A DNA stretch of 64,000 nucleotides from Bacteroidota bacterium (GTDB taxonomy: Bacteria; Bacteroidota; Bacteroidia; Bacteroidales; CAIWKO01), in NCBI GenBank assembly GCA_037133915.1, contig JBAXND010000015.1:26468-90467 (forward strand). Direction: 5' to 3'. Both the position numbers and the translations under genes were made by a program. The notes beneath the pieces are model-generated. The model was not told where the DNA came from and did no database searches. It saw only the letters and a list, made by a program, of their open reading frames with translations. Within the stretch, counting starts at the first letter, position 1. The number at the start of each line of letters is the position of its first letter. Shown piece after piece: positions 28,434-36,631 of the stretch.

Positions 28434-29135
28434 ATGGCAAAAAAGACCGAACAAACTGACAAAGCAGAAGAAAGAATCCATGCAGTAGAAGAAGCGCTTG
28501 GTAAAGGTGAGCATTTCATTGAAAAGAACAAGAACCTGTTGTTCTATATCCTTATCGGCATCCTCGTGATTGTTGGCGGATATCTCGGATACAGAAAATT
28601 TATTCTCGGACCCAAAGAAAGAGATGCACAAGCGGCTATGTGGACTGCCGAACGTTATTTTGAAAAGGACTCTCTGAATCTGGCGATGAACGGCGACGGA
28701 ACCAATCTGGGCTTTGTTGATATAGCCAGTCAGTACAGCTCTACAAAATCAGGCAATCTGGCACATTATTATCTGGGCGTTATTTATATGAAAAAGGGCG
28801 AATTCCAGAATGCCATCGACAACCTCGAAGATTTCAAATCAGACGACATGATTATCGGCCCCATGGCCAAAGGTCTGCTGGGTGATGCTTATCTCGAGCT
28901 GGGCGATATGGACAAAGCAATTAAGTTTTATCTGGAAGCTGCCAACAAAAAGAATAATGATTTTACGGCACCTATGTATTTTATGCGTGCCGGTCTCACT
29001 TACGAGCTCAAAGGTGATTATTCAAGCGCTCTGGCGCAGTATGAGAAAATCAAAAAAGATTACGTGAAGAGTTTCGAAGCACGCGAAATTGACAAATACA
29101 TTGCAAGAGCCAAAGCTCTTACAGCAACCAAATAG
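28434..29135 (+). CDS. TPR protein with one transmembrane helix, YfgM-like
   Basis: A 233-residue protein. A charged N-terminus (residues 1-33) precedes one membrane helix (LLFYILIGILVIVGGYLGY, residues 35-53) and then an outward domain with tetratricopeptide-type pairs (AHYYLGVIYMKKGEFQNAID; AKGLLGDAYLELGDMDKAIK; GLTYELKGDYSSALAQYEKI). The layout resembles YfgM, a periplasmic chaperone-associated TPR protein. It is followed after 17 bp by ribH, with a shared promoter at 28380. Function is inferred from architecture only. Confidence 0.8.
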   Translation: MAKKTEQTDKAEERIHAVEEALGKGEHFIEKNKNLLFYILIGILVIVGGYLGYRKFILGPKERDAQAAMWTAERYFEKDSLNLAMNGDGTNLGFVDIASQYSSTKSGNLAHYYLGVIYMKKGEFQNAIDNLEDFKSDDMIIGPMAKGLLGDAYLELGDMDKAIKFYLEAANKKNNDFTAPMYFMRAGLTYELKGDYSSALAQYEKIKKDYVKSFEAREIDKYIARAKALTATK

Positions 29136-29152
29136 TTTAATCATCATTGAAG

Positions 29153-29653
29153 ATGGCCGGAAAGAAAACAAATCTATCAGATCATAAAAAATTCAACTTC
29201 ACTCCCGATGCTAAGACAAGCATCGGGATTGTTGTTTCAGAATGGAATACAGAAGTTACAGGCGCTTTATGTCAGGGCGCTGTTGATAGCTTAGTAGAAT
29301 ATGGCATCAAGCCGAAAGCTATTGATATCAGGTATGTGCCCGGCAGCTTTGAATTGCCGCTCGGCGCATTTTTAATGCTGCAGGCAAAGAAATACGACGC
29401 CATTATTTGTCTGGGCTGTATTATTCAGGGTGAGACACGCCACTTTGAATTTATAGCACAGGCAGTTGCCAAAGGCATTATGGACCTTGGTCTGGGCTGG
29501 ATTACGCCGGTAATTTTCGGTGTGCTGACAACAGATACATTTGAGCAGGCAAAGGCAAGAGCCGGTGGTAAACATGGCAATAAAGGTGTTGAAGCAGCCG
29601 TCAGCGCGCTTAAAATGATCCAGCTGACCAAAGACGTCAAAGGCAAAAAGTAA
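29153..29653 (+). CDS. ribH: 6,7-dimethyl-8-ribityllumazine synthase
   Basis: A 166-residue lumazine synthase that condenses 5-amino-6-ribitylaminouracil with 3,4-dihydroxy-2-butanone 4-phosphate in riboflavin synthesis. Motifs: VVSEWNTEVTGAL, PGSFELPLGAF, CLGCIIQGETRHFEF (catalytic His region) and GVLTTDTFEQAKAR. TTG at 29147 would add two residues; ATG 29153 is taken. It follows the TPR gene by 17 bp. Confidence 0.95.
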   Translation: MAGKKTNLSDHKKFNFTPDAKTSIGIVVSEWNTEVTGALCQGAVDSLVEYGIKPKAIDIRYVPGSFELPLGAFLMLQAKKYDAIICLGCIIQGETRHFEFIAQAVAKGIMDLGLGWITPVIFGVLTTDTFEQAKARAGGKHGNKGVEAAVSALKMIQLTKDVKGKK

Positions 29654-29701
29654 CGACCTCTATTGTCGGGCTCCTGATTTTTTACACATATTATATATAG
29701 T

Positions 29702-30670
29702 ATGCAGAGCGAACCAACTATCGTTTTCATGGGTACCCCCGAAATTGCGGTAGCATCGCTTGAAGCAGTAATCCATCATGGCTGTAAGATAAGCGCTGTG
29801 GTAACGGTGCCCGATAAGCCTTCGGGACGCGGGTTACATGTGCATCAGTCGCCGGTTAAAGAGTGTGCGCTTGCTAATAATCTTGCAGTGTTACAACCTG
29901 ATGACCTTGCCGATCCGGACTTCATTGCGGAACTTAACGCGCTGCATCCTGACATTATTATAGTGGTCGCTTTCCGCAAATTGCCCGATGTTGTTCTGAA
30001 TATCCCAACCATGGGAGCATTCAACCTGCATGCCTCGCTCCTGCCCGAATACCGCGGTGCAGCACCCATAAACTGGGCAGTAATCAACGGCGAAACGGAA
30101 ACAGGTGTAACTACCTTCTTTCTGAACAGCCGCATCGACGCGGGTAAAATTATCCTCAAACGCAGGGTTGCATTATTGCCCGAATACAATGCGTCAGCAC
30201 TTTATGATGTGCTGAAAACGGTAGGTGCTCAAGCTGTAACAGATACGATTGAAATAATAAAGCAGGGCAATGTAAATGTGATTGACCAGGATGAAATCAC
30301 TGATACCAAAGCATTACAGAAAAAAGCCCCGAAGATATTCAAAGAACATTGCCGTATTGACTGGAATCATAAAACAGCAGATATTCATAATCGCATCCGT
30401 GGTTTAAGCCTGCATCCGGGTGCTTTTACGGACCTGATTTCACCCGATGGAACTGTATTTTCACTTAAGATTTTATTTTCTGAAATAGTAATAAAAAGTG
30501 GCACATCAGTGCCCGGAAGCATTGAAACCGACGGTAAAAAGCATCTTCATGTTTCCACTATCGATGGGTACCTAGCCCTGAAAGGCATTCAGCTTGCCGG
30601 AAAAAAGCAAATGAATGTTGAAGAGTTCCTGCGCGGATTCAGGATTGACAACAGCTGGCACGCCCGATAA
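29702..30670 (+). CDS. fmt: Methionyl-tRNA formyltransferase
   Basis: A 322-residue protein of normal length. The formyltransferase domain has VFMGTPEIAVASLEA, VPDKPSGRGLHV, and the catalytic region NLHASLLPEYRGAAPINWAVINGE; the C-terminal OB-like domain binds tRNA (from about 210: DWNHKTADIHNRIRGLSLHPG). It formylates Met-tRNAi with 10-formyl-THF. It starts 48 bp after ribH. Confidence 0.95.
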   Translation: MQSEPTIVFMGTPEIAVASLEAVIHHGCKISAVVTVPDKPSGRGLHVHQSPVKECALANNLAVLQPDDLADPDFIAELNALHPDIIIVVAFRKLPDVVLNIPTMGAFNLHASLLPEYRGAAPINWAVINGETETGVTTFFLNSRIDAGKIILKRRVALLPEYNASALYDVLKTVGAQAVTDTIEIIKQGNVNVIDQDEITDTKALQKKAPKIFKEHCRIDWNHKTADIHNRIRGLSLHPGAFTDLISPDGTVFSLKILFSEIVIKSGTSVPGSIETDGKKHLHVSTIDGYLALKGIQLAGKKQMNVEEFLRGFRIDNSWHAR

Positions 30671-30767
30671 TTCAATGTTCAGACCCCTGTAAACCCTATG
30701 GAATAAGGCTAGTTGTTAACAAAACCCCCAATTTATTAACAATTTAGCCTGTTTTAAGAAAAAATAG

Positions 30768-30797
30768 TTGCAATAGCCTTGTCTATGCTTATATTTG
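30768..30797 (+). promoter_or_regulatory. Promoter TTG-N19-TATATTTG for HU
   Basis: TTG 30768-30770 and TATATTTG 30790-30797, spacer 19 bp; 57 bp to the HU ATG. Confidence 0.6.
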
Positions 30798-30854
30798 CAA
30801 TGCTTTTTAGTAATTAACATTTATTAATTAACCTTATTAAAAATTAGAAGCAAC

Positions 30855-31127
30855 ATGAACAAAGCTCAATTGATCGAAGCAATGGCTTCAGAAGCCAAAT
30901 TGACAAAAGCTGATGCAAAAAAAGCGCTTGACGCATTTGTAGTAGCAACCAGCAAAGCATTGAAAAAAGGTGAAAGAGTAGCCCTCGTTGGTTTTGGCTC
31001 ATTCTCAATTGCAAAAAGAGCAGCTCGCAAAGGCCGCAACCCACAAACAGGCAAAGAAATCAAAATCAGCGCCAAAAAAGTGGTTAAATTCAAAGCTGGT
31101 AATGAACTGTCATCAAAAGTGAAGTAA
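30855..31127 (+). CDS. HU-family DNA-binding protein
   Basis: A 90-residue protein with the standard HU fold: MNKAQLIEAMASEAKLTKAD, a central helix pair, the GFGSFSIAKRAARKGRNPQTG DNA-binding arm (P at the tip) and KFKAGNELSSKVK. It bends and compacts DNA. It has a strong own promoter and a terminator (31150), so it is monocistronic. Most likely hup. Confidence 0.95.
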   Translation: MNKAQLIEAMASEAKLTKADAKKALDAFVVATSKALKKGERVALVGFGSFSIAKRAARKGRNPQTGKEIKISAKKVVKFKAGNELSSKVK

Positions 31128-31149
31128 CATTGCTTTCAGGATTAAAGAA

Positions 31150-31183
31150 AGAGGCTGTCTCACAAGGGCAGCTTCTTTTTTTT
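31150..31183 (+). terminator. Rho-independent terminator after HU
   Basis: AGAGGCTGTCT (31150-31160), loop CACAA, GGGCAGCTTCT (31166-31176), three wobble pairs, then a run of T to 31183. Confidence 0.75.
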
Positions 31184-31220
31184 GCCTGAACACGAATCGG
31201 CTTCTTCTGCATTTTTTACA

Positions 31221-31228
31221 TATTTTTG
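31221..31228 (+). promoter_or_regulatory. -7 box TATTTTTG for trmH
   Basis: TATTTTTG 18 bp before ATG 31247. This argues against the TTG start at 31226 that lies within it. Confidence 0.45.
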
Positions 31229-31246
31229 TTTTCAAAAGCTACAAAC

Positions 31247-31939
31247 ATGGAACAGGCGTTTACACCTGAAATCACTACGCAACTTTATAATTTCCTCTCA
31301 TCATTCATTACCGACGAACGGAAAAGCCGTATTGAGGAAGTTGCAGCCAACCGTACCCGCCACTTATGCGTGGTGCTCGAAGATATTTTTCAGTCGCATA
31401 ATGCCAGCGCCGTGCTCCGCAGCTGCGACTGCTTCGGCATACAGGATGTGCATATCATCGAAAACAGGAATCCTTACGAGGTGAACCCTGAAGTGGCACT
31501 GGGCTCATCGAAATGGCTCGACCTGATGCGCTACAACACAGAACCGGACAATACTCCGTCATGCATTGAGCATCTTAAAAAACAAGGATACCGTATTGTT
31601 GCCACCACACCTCACAAAGATGATTATACCATAGAACAGCTTCCTATCGACACAAAAATTGCGCTGCTGTTCGGAACCGAAATGCATGGACTAAGCAAGA
31701 AAGCAATTGCCATGGCCGATGATTTTGTAAAGATTCCCATGTTCGGCTTTACCGAAAGTTTCAATATTTCAGTATCGGCAGCGCTCTGTCTTTACAGCCT
31801 TACCGAGCGTATGCGACGCTCTGATGTGCCGTGGCAACTAAGCAAGCAGGACATAGAAACACTAAAATTACAATGGGCCAGAAACAGTGTCAAGAGAGTG
31901 GAAACGGTGGAAGCTACCTTCTTTAAAAACCTCAAATAA
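31247..31939 (+). CDS. trmH: tRNA guanosine-2'-O-methyltransferase, TrmH-type (SpoU family)
   Basis: A 230-residue SPOUT methyltransferase. N-terminal NRTRHLCVVLEDIFQSHNASAV with RSCDCFGIQDVHII (motif 1), ALLFGTEMHGLSKKAI (motif 2) and FGFTESFNISVSAA (motif 3, SAM knot). The short RIEEVAANR lead-in is typical of TrmH (Gm18 of tRNA) rather than RlmB. ATG 31247 chosen. Substrate assignment rests on resemblance. Confidence 0.85.
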   Translation: MEQAFTPEITTQLYNFLSSFITDERKSRIEEVAANRTRHLCVVLEDIFQSHNASAVLRSCDCFGIQDVHIIENRNPYEVNPEVALGSSKWLDLMRYNTEPDNTPSCIEHLKKQGYRIVATTPHKDDYTIEQLPIDTKIALLFGTEMHGLSKKAIAMADDFVKIPMFGFTESFNISVSAALCLYSLTERMRRSDVPWQLSKQDIETLKLQWARNSVKRVETVEATFFKNLK

Positions 31940-31969
31940 TTTTTATTCAACTTTTTAAGGTTTTTTTTA

Positions 31970-31977
31970 TACTTTTG
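31970..31977 (+). promoter_or_regulatory. -7 box TACTTTTG for the THX-like gene
   Basis: TACTTTTG 42 bp before ATG 32020, preceded by a T-rich tract. Confidence 0.5.
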
Positions 31978-32019
31978 CGCTCAAACAAATCGTATTACTA
32001 ATTTTTAAATATTCAAATA

Positions 32020-32406
32020 ATGGGAAAAGGCGATAAGAAATCCAGAAGAGGTAAAATTTTCATGGGATCCTATGGCAAGACGAGGCCGAGCAATACTATT
32101 AAAAAGGTGACAACACCTAAAAAAGATAAAGCACTGCCGAAAAAAGAAAAAGTTGTTAAAGAGGTAAAAGAAGTAAAAGAGGTTAAAGAAGAAATCGTTG
32201 TAACAGCAACGGTTCAGTCCGAACTTTTTGAAACAGCCCCTGAAGCAGCTGCCGAAGTGACCGTTGATGCCGAAGCAGGTGAGCCAAAACCCAAAAAGGC
32301 GAAGAAGGCTCCTGCCAAAGAAGCCGCCGAAGGTGAAGTAAAGCCGAAAGCAAAGAAAACTACCAAGAAAAAAGAAGACGGCGCTGAAGAAGAAAAAGCA
32401 GAATAG
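32020..32406 (+). CDS. 30S ribosomal protein THX-like, with long Lys/Ala/Glu tail
   Basis: A 128-residue protein. The first 26 residues (MGKGDKKSRRGKIFMGSYGK then TRPSNT) match THX (bTHX), the small basic peptide of 30S head rRNA. The remaining about 100 residues are low-complexity: a KEVKEVKEVKEE stretch, an acidic segment (AAAEVTVDAEAGE) and a tail with KPKKAKKAPAKEAAEG. Normal THX ends soon after the first 30 residues, so a tail of this length is unusual. It has its own promoter and is followed convergently by murD2, 3 bp apart. Confidence 0.8.
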   Translation: MGKGDKKSRRGKIFMGSYGKTRPSNTIKKVTTPKKDKALPKKEKVVKEVKEVKEVKEEIVVTATVQSELFETAPEAAAEVTVDAEAGEPKPKKAKKAPAKEAAEGEVKPKAKKTTKKKEDGAEEEKAE

Positions 32407-32409
32407 TTT

Positions 32410-33789
32410 TTAAACGGAATCCTGTTCCGTTAAAAATTTTCTGAATTCATTTCCGCGTTCCTTAAAATTCAGGTATCTTCCATAACTTGCAGCAGCCGGA
32501 GAAAGCAAACATGCTTTTCCGGGTGCTGTTTTTTTTCGTGCCAGCAGCACGGCTTCCTTCATAGAATCTACCTGAAACGTTTTTAATTCGTCACCACCCA
32601 GCTCAATATAGAGCGAGCGCATGCGGACACCCGCTTCGTCCATAAAAATATAATTCGAAATTTCAGAGCTCAGCAGAAACCTGCATAAGGCAGTGTAATC
32701 AACGCCACGGTCAAACCCGCCCAGTATCATAGTGCCCACAGGATGTAAAGCGCGAGCGGCGGCTATCGCGGCTTCCGGTATCGTAGCAATAGAATCATCG
32801 AAGTACTTTACCCCATCAATTTCTGCAACAAATTCCATCCGGTGCTGCAGCGGTTTGAATGTCAGCACGCCTTTTTCAATCGTTTCATCTGCAATGCCCA
32901 GCTCAGCACATGCACATACCGCTGCCATGATATTCATAATATTGTGATCGCCAATCAATAATCGAGGCCGGGATAAATCCACCACACGACGCGTTTTGCC
33001 GCCATGGCTGCATACTACAAAATCTTCGTCAACAAAACAGGCTGCACGCGGTGAACCAAATGAAAAACCTTGTTTGCGTCCTTCAGCATGATTTGCATTG
33101 ATGAGGCTTTTCAGCGTTTCATCATCTTCATTATAAATAAACACATCGTCTTTACTCTGAAAACGGGCAATATTAAATTTTGCCAGCTGGTATGCTTCGT
33201 ATGATTTATAATGGTCAAGGTGTTCCTGATAAAGATTCAGCAGTAAAGCAATATGAGGTGAGCAGGAAACCTGCTCCAGCTGATGCGATGAAAGTTCATA
33301 GACGATGATTGTTTCGCTGTTGATGCTTGCTGTGAGGTCAAGCGGCGGTATACCGATATTGCCGACCAGCACGGTATTTGAAGTATGCTGTGAAACAATA
33401 TGATGAATGAGACCGGTGGTGGTGCTTTTTCCTTTGGTTCCGGTAATGCCGACAATCTGCCTGCCGAACAGCTCCATGAATATCTCTGTGTGAGAACTGA
33501 ACTTAGACATATCGGCACCTTCAACTGACAATAATGAAATACCGGGCGTTTTAATGATTATATCAAACTCGGAGATGCTTTTAAGATAATCATCGCCACA
33601 GTGAAACTGAATCTGCTGATCGCCTTTAAAAACATGGTCAGCCGGGTCAATGATGTTTTTATCACCAATAGAAAAAAGTGCATCCGGCATCAATTTTCTT
33701 AAAAAACGGTATGTAGAACGACCTTCCATCCCAAAACCAAGGATAAAAATCTTCTTGTTCATCAATTTTTGTTTCAGAAGCTCTGTCAT
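32410..33789 (-). CDS. murD2: UDP-MurNAc-L-Ala--glutamate ligase, MurD2-type
   Basis: A 459-residue Mur ligase: N-terminal Rossmann-like domain (ILGFGMEGRSTYRFL), ATP site GITGTKGKSTTTGLI, central YELSSHQLEQ and DHNIMNIMAA, and a C-terminal domain beginning near GGFDRGVDYTAL. Family knowledge: MurD adds D-Glu to UDP-MurNAc-L-Ala; the MurD2 variant adds L-Glu when paired with MurL. Here the start overlaps the stop of the upstream murL-like gene by 4 bp (ATGA), which argues for coupled expression and the MurD2 reading. Plain murD is the alternative. A second start lies at 33762. Confidence 0.85.
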   Translation of the reverse strand: MTELLKQKLMNKKIFILGFGMEGRSTYRFLRKLMPDALFSIGDKNIIDPADHVFKGDQQIQFHCGDDYLKSISEFDIIIKTPGISLLSVEGADMSKFSSHTEIFMELFGRQIVGITGTKGKSTTTGLIHHIVSQHTSNTVLVGNIGIPPLDLTASINSETIIVYELSSHQLEQVSCSPHIALLLNLYQEHLDHYKSYEAYQLAKFNIARFQSKDDVFIYNEDDETLKSLINANHAEGRKQGFSFGSPRAACFVDEDFVVCSHGGKTRRVVDLSRPRLLIGDHNIMNIMAAVCACAELGIADETIEKGVLTFKPLQHRMEFVAEIDGVKYFDDSIATIPEAAIAAARALHPVGTMILGGFDRGVDYTALCRFLLSSEISNYIFMDEAGVRMRSLYIELGGDELKTFQVDSMKEAVLLARKKTAPGKACLLSPAAASYGRYLNFKERGNEFRKFLTEQDSV

Positions 33790-35162
33790 TCGGTTGCTTT
33801 TAGTAGGATATTTAAAAACAGCGGCTCCAGAAAATTATTCTCATTCGGAAATTCTGTAATCATTTTCCCTTCTGAATTTTCATACAGTCTGAAATTATCT
33901 GTTGAAGCATAATACGCTGCAAGTGCCGGTAATGGCTTGTTCCATTGATTCACAATCATGGCCATCGCGACGTTTACCTCTTCAAGAGTTCCGACGCATT
34001 CAAATGGTTTTTCAGGATTTATCCCGCAAAGGTCATCGAAATGATGTTTCAGATTGGTGTCGTCCAGAATGTCTTTTCCGAATATTTTAATTATTGTTTC
34101 GCGGCCAAGCCAAGGAGCAAGAATGATGGCTGCGAACAGGCATTTCGGGCAATTACCACACCATATACCTGTTTTGCTGCCTGCATTGCAGCTTCTGAAC
34201 ACCTCGAAAAACTCAGGAAATCCCGAAAAAATACGTGCAATCTCCAATTCATGGAGCGGCCGCAGGAAGCTGAAATAATTGAAACTGCTATTGATATTGG
34301 CTTTGTAATAGGACCTGAAATCCCGTTCAAAACCATACGATTTAGAATATTGATGGTTGATGGTGGTTCCCGGAATTGTGCTTTCATTGGCACTTGCTTC
34401 GTTGGAAAGGGCAATGTTTCGGCAACCGCACAATGAAGCGGCGAGCAAACAATTAAATGCAAGCATAGCCGAAAAAGGCGTATGTCCGTTCAAAAAGCCA
34501 CGGCTGTTCAGCTCAATCAAATGCGGGTCAATGCGGCGCTGCATCTCAACAATATCGTTTCGGTTATAACCGGCAGCTTCAATAGTATTGAGTGTGGCAG
34601 CTGCAGGATTCAGAATAAACGGAATTACCTTCAAGCCGGCCAGCGACAGCAATTTCAACGTCACCACAGAGTCTTTGCCCCCACCCACAGGTACAATCAC
34701 GGCATCGCTCAATGCAGCAATACTTCTGTCTAAACTTTTCCCGCTATCAGCCGTCATTTTCATGAAATCATGCGGGCTGCATGAAATTGTGTTCAGATAA
34801 AAGAATTCTCCCAGCCCCTGATAATAGACATTTTTCCACCATTGTATCTGGGCTTCGTTCAGGCGGCAGGGCATAATTACTACGTTTGGAGCACATGCCG
34901 CTTTCCAGTAGCTGACAAGTTCAATCATACCGATATTGAATGCAATGACATCCAGTGCTGCAACTGACAAATTTTCAGGCCGAAAAAATCCCTTTTTAGG
35001 AATTTTGAGTCCCGGAAAGAAATTATGATTGCTGCCCATGCTGAAATGAAAATCAATGGCAATCATATTTTCATCAATAGTTACAGTATAACTTTCATAC
35101 GTAAAAACAGGGTGTTCCAACCTAAGTTCTTCGAATCGATGATGATTTGCAGCTCTGCTCAT
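33786..35162 (-). CDS. murL: UDP-MurNAc-L-Ala-L-Glu epimerase, MurL-type
   Basis: A 458-residue protein. Near the middle is a PP-loop-like motif VPVGGGKDS (residues 160-165), then SNEASANEST and a cysteine cluster WCGNCPKC (C335, C338, C341). This fits MurL, known from Xanthomonas to convert the terminal L-Glu of UDP-MurNAc-L-Ala-L-Glu to D-Glu with ATP. The 4-bp overlap with a Mur ligase gene supports it. If so, this strain may make D-Glu without MurI. Assignment is by recall of motif and context, without a search. Confidence 0.78.
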   Translation of the reverse strand: MSRAANHHRFEELRLEHPVFTYESYTVTIDENMIAIDFHFSMGSNHNFFPGLKIPKKGFFRPENLSVAALDVIAFNIGMIELVSYWKAACAPNVVIMPCRLNEAQIQWWKNVYYQGLGEFFYLNTISCSPHDFMKMTADSGKSLDRSIAALSDAVIVPVGGGKDSVVTLKLLSLAGLKVIPFILNPAAATLNTIEAAGYNRNDIVEMQRRIDPHLIELNSRGFLNGHTPFSAMLAFNCLLAASLCGCRNIALSNEASANESTIPGTTINHQYSKSYGFERDFRSYYKANINSSFNYFSFLRPLHELEIARIFSGFPEFFEVFRSCNAGSKTGIWCGNCPKCLFAAIILAPWLGRETIIKIFGKDILDDTNLKHHFDDLCGINPEKPFECVGTLEEVNVAMAMIVNQWNKPLPALAAYYASTDNFRLYENSEGKMITEFPNENNFLEPLFLNILLKATE

Positions 35163-35357
35163 TTAAGCGTGGTATTATTTTTGAAGGCATGTTTTTGCAC
35201 CGACAAAAAAATTAACGTTCCGGTGTTACAAAATAAATTCAAATTGCCTTACGTTTTAAAAAAAAGTTTGTATCCTTACCGAAAGAATTCAACAGATGCA
35301 ACTAAACAGCTGAAGATAGTGTCTATTAACCAACCATTTTAAGCATATATTATTGTC

Positions 35358-35930
35358 ATGAGCACATTGAAAACCCAGATAATTCAACCGGCTAAAGGAA
35401 AAATCCTCGTAGCAGAGCCGTTTATGAGGGATTTCTATTTCCACCGCTCGGTAGTGTTACTCGCAGAACATAACGATGACGGCACGTTTGGATTGGTTAT
35501 GAATAAACTGGTTCAAATTAAGCTGAATGAGGTGGTGAAAGGATTTCCCGATTTCGAGGCACCAGTTTATCTGGGTGGGCCCGTAAAAACCGACAGTCTT
35601 TTTTTCATCCACACATTGGGAGAACTGATTCCCGAAAGTATGGAAATAATAAAAGGTATTTACTGGGGCGGCGATATTGACCTTGTTCAGGAAATGATAT
35701 TCCATAAAAAAATCAAACCTGCCGATATTCGTTTCTATGTGGGTTATTCGGGATGGGAAGTCAATCAGCTCGGGCATGAACTTGAAGAACATTCATGGGT
35801 AGTTTCAGATATTACAGCAAAAGAGCTGCTCAAAAATCAGCCGCAAAAGATGTGGAAAAACAGCGTGAAACTGCTCGGTAAAAAATACCACGAATGGGTC
35901 AATTATCCGCTTGACCCGGTGCTGAATTAA
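35358..35930 (+). CDS. YqgE/AlgH (UPF0301) family protein
   Basis: A 190-residue protein of the UPF0301 family: GKILVAEPFMRDFYFHRSVV, AEHNDDGTFGLVMNK, VYLGGPVKTDSLFFIHT and WWGGD-like IYWGGDIDLVQEM, ending VNYPLDPVLN. Family function is not settled. It is divergent from murL, with 195 bp between, and convergent with the lipoprotein at 35932 (1 bp apart). Confidence 0.88.
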   Translation: MSTLKTQIIQPAKGKILVAEPFMRDFYFHRSVVLLAEHNDDGTFGLVMNKLVQIKLNEVVKGFPDFEAPVYLGGPVKTDSLFFIHTLGELIPESMEIIKGIYWGGDIDLVQEMIFHKKIKPADIRFYVGYSGWEVNQLGHELEEHSWVVSDITAKELLKNQPQKMWKNSVKLLGKKYHEWVNYPLDPVLN

Positions 35931-35931
35931 G

Positions 35932-36363
35932 CTATTCTTTAATGTATGTTTTCGCCTCGTACCATGGCTTAATGTAGCTGTCGCTGTGTTTCATGGGCAC
36001 GAGGTACAATTTACCGCTTTCTTTCGAAAGTTTGAATGTCAGCTGATGAATCCAGCTTTTTTCTTTTCCCCATACTTTGGTAACGATTAAACCGTTTCTG
36101 GAATCATACGAAATAATTTCGAAACCAAAAATGCTGTAATTATCAACCTTGTATTGTTTGACGTCAATGTTATTATCAGCAATATATTTTTTGGAGATGC
36201 AGTTCATCATTTTGGTGTACTGACGTTCATTTTCCTGATCCATCAATTTCAGGAATCCGGTAACAAATTCCTTTTCTTTCTTTCCCGATTTTGAAAATTT
36301 GTTTGAACAGCCTGCGCCCATCAGCAAGGCAATAACTAAAATTGATAACGCTATTTTTTTCAT
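35932..36363 (-). CDS. Lipoprotein, hypothetical
   Basis: 143 residues from the ATG at 36363 (complement). Signal MKKIALSILVIALLMGAGC places the lipid-anchored Cys at residue 19. The mature part is a small alpha/beta-like domain (EFVTGFLKLMDQENERQYTK; MNCISKKYIADNN). No family was recognised. A longer reading starting at 36405 would put 14 residues before the signal and was rejected. Its end abuts yqgE by 1 bp. Confidence 0.75.
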   Translation of the reverse strand: MKKIALSILVIALLMGAGCSNKFSKSGKKEKEFVTGFLKLMDQENERQYTKMMNCISKKYIADNNIDVKQYKVDNYSIFGFEIISYDSRNGLIVTKVWGKEKSWIHQLTFKLSKESGKLYLVPMKHSDSYIKPWYEAKTYIKE

Positions 36364-36423
36364 TGTGACCTGTTTTCTGATATTTTTATGAATTTCGAAT
36401 TCCACTTATTTTCATTAATCCTT

Positions 36424-36457
36424 ATTGTCATTGATGCCCTATTGTCATTGATGCCCT
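36424..36457. repeat. Two tandem 17-bp repeats
   Basis: ATTGTCATTGATGCCCT occurs twice in a row (36424-36440, 36441-36457). It is followed by a small palindrome GCCC-TCC-GGGC (36453-36463). Confidence 0.8.
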
Positions 36458-36487
36458 CCGGGCAAAAACTTTTGTTTTCTATTTCTT

Positions 36488-36556
36488 TTGACTCTCGACT
36501 TATGACTTACGACTCACGACTCATCCGCCAAAGGCGGACAGACGACTTACGACTAT
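36488..36556. repeat. GACTC repeat cluster with CCGCC-AAA-GGCGG hairpin
   Basis: Repeated GACTC / GACTTACGACT-type units (ctcgact, cttacgact, cacgact), with the perfect hairpin CCGCC-AAA-GGCGG at 36524-36536. The same units recur near 51.2, 58.3, 58.7 and 63.7-64.0 kb. Confidence 0.65.
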
Positions 36557-36631
36557 TCTTCCGTAAAGATAAATTTTCTTCCTGAAACAACGATTTTTCA
36601 ACGTATTTTTATACACAGGAATTTTACACTA

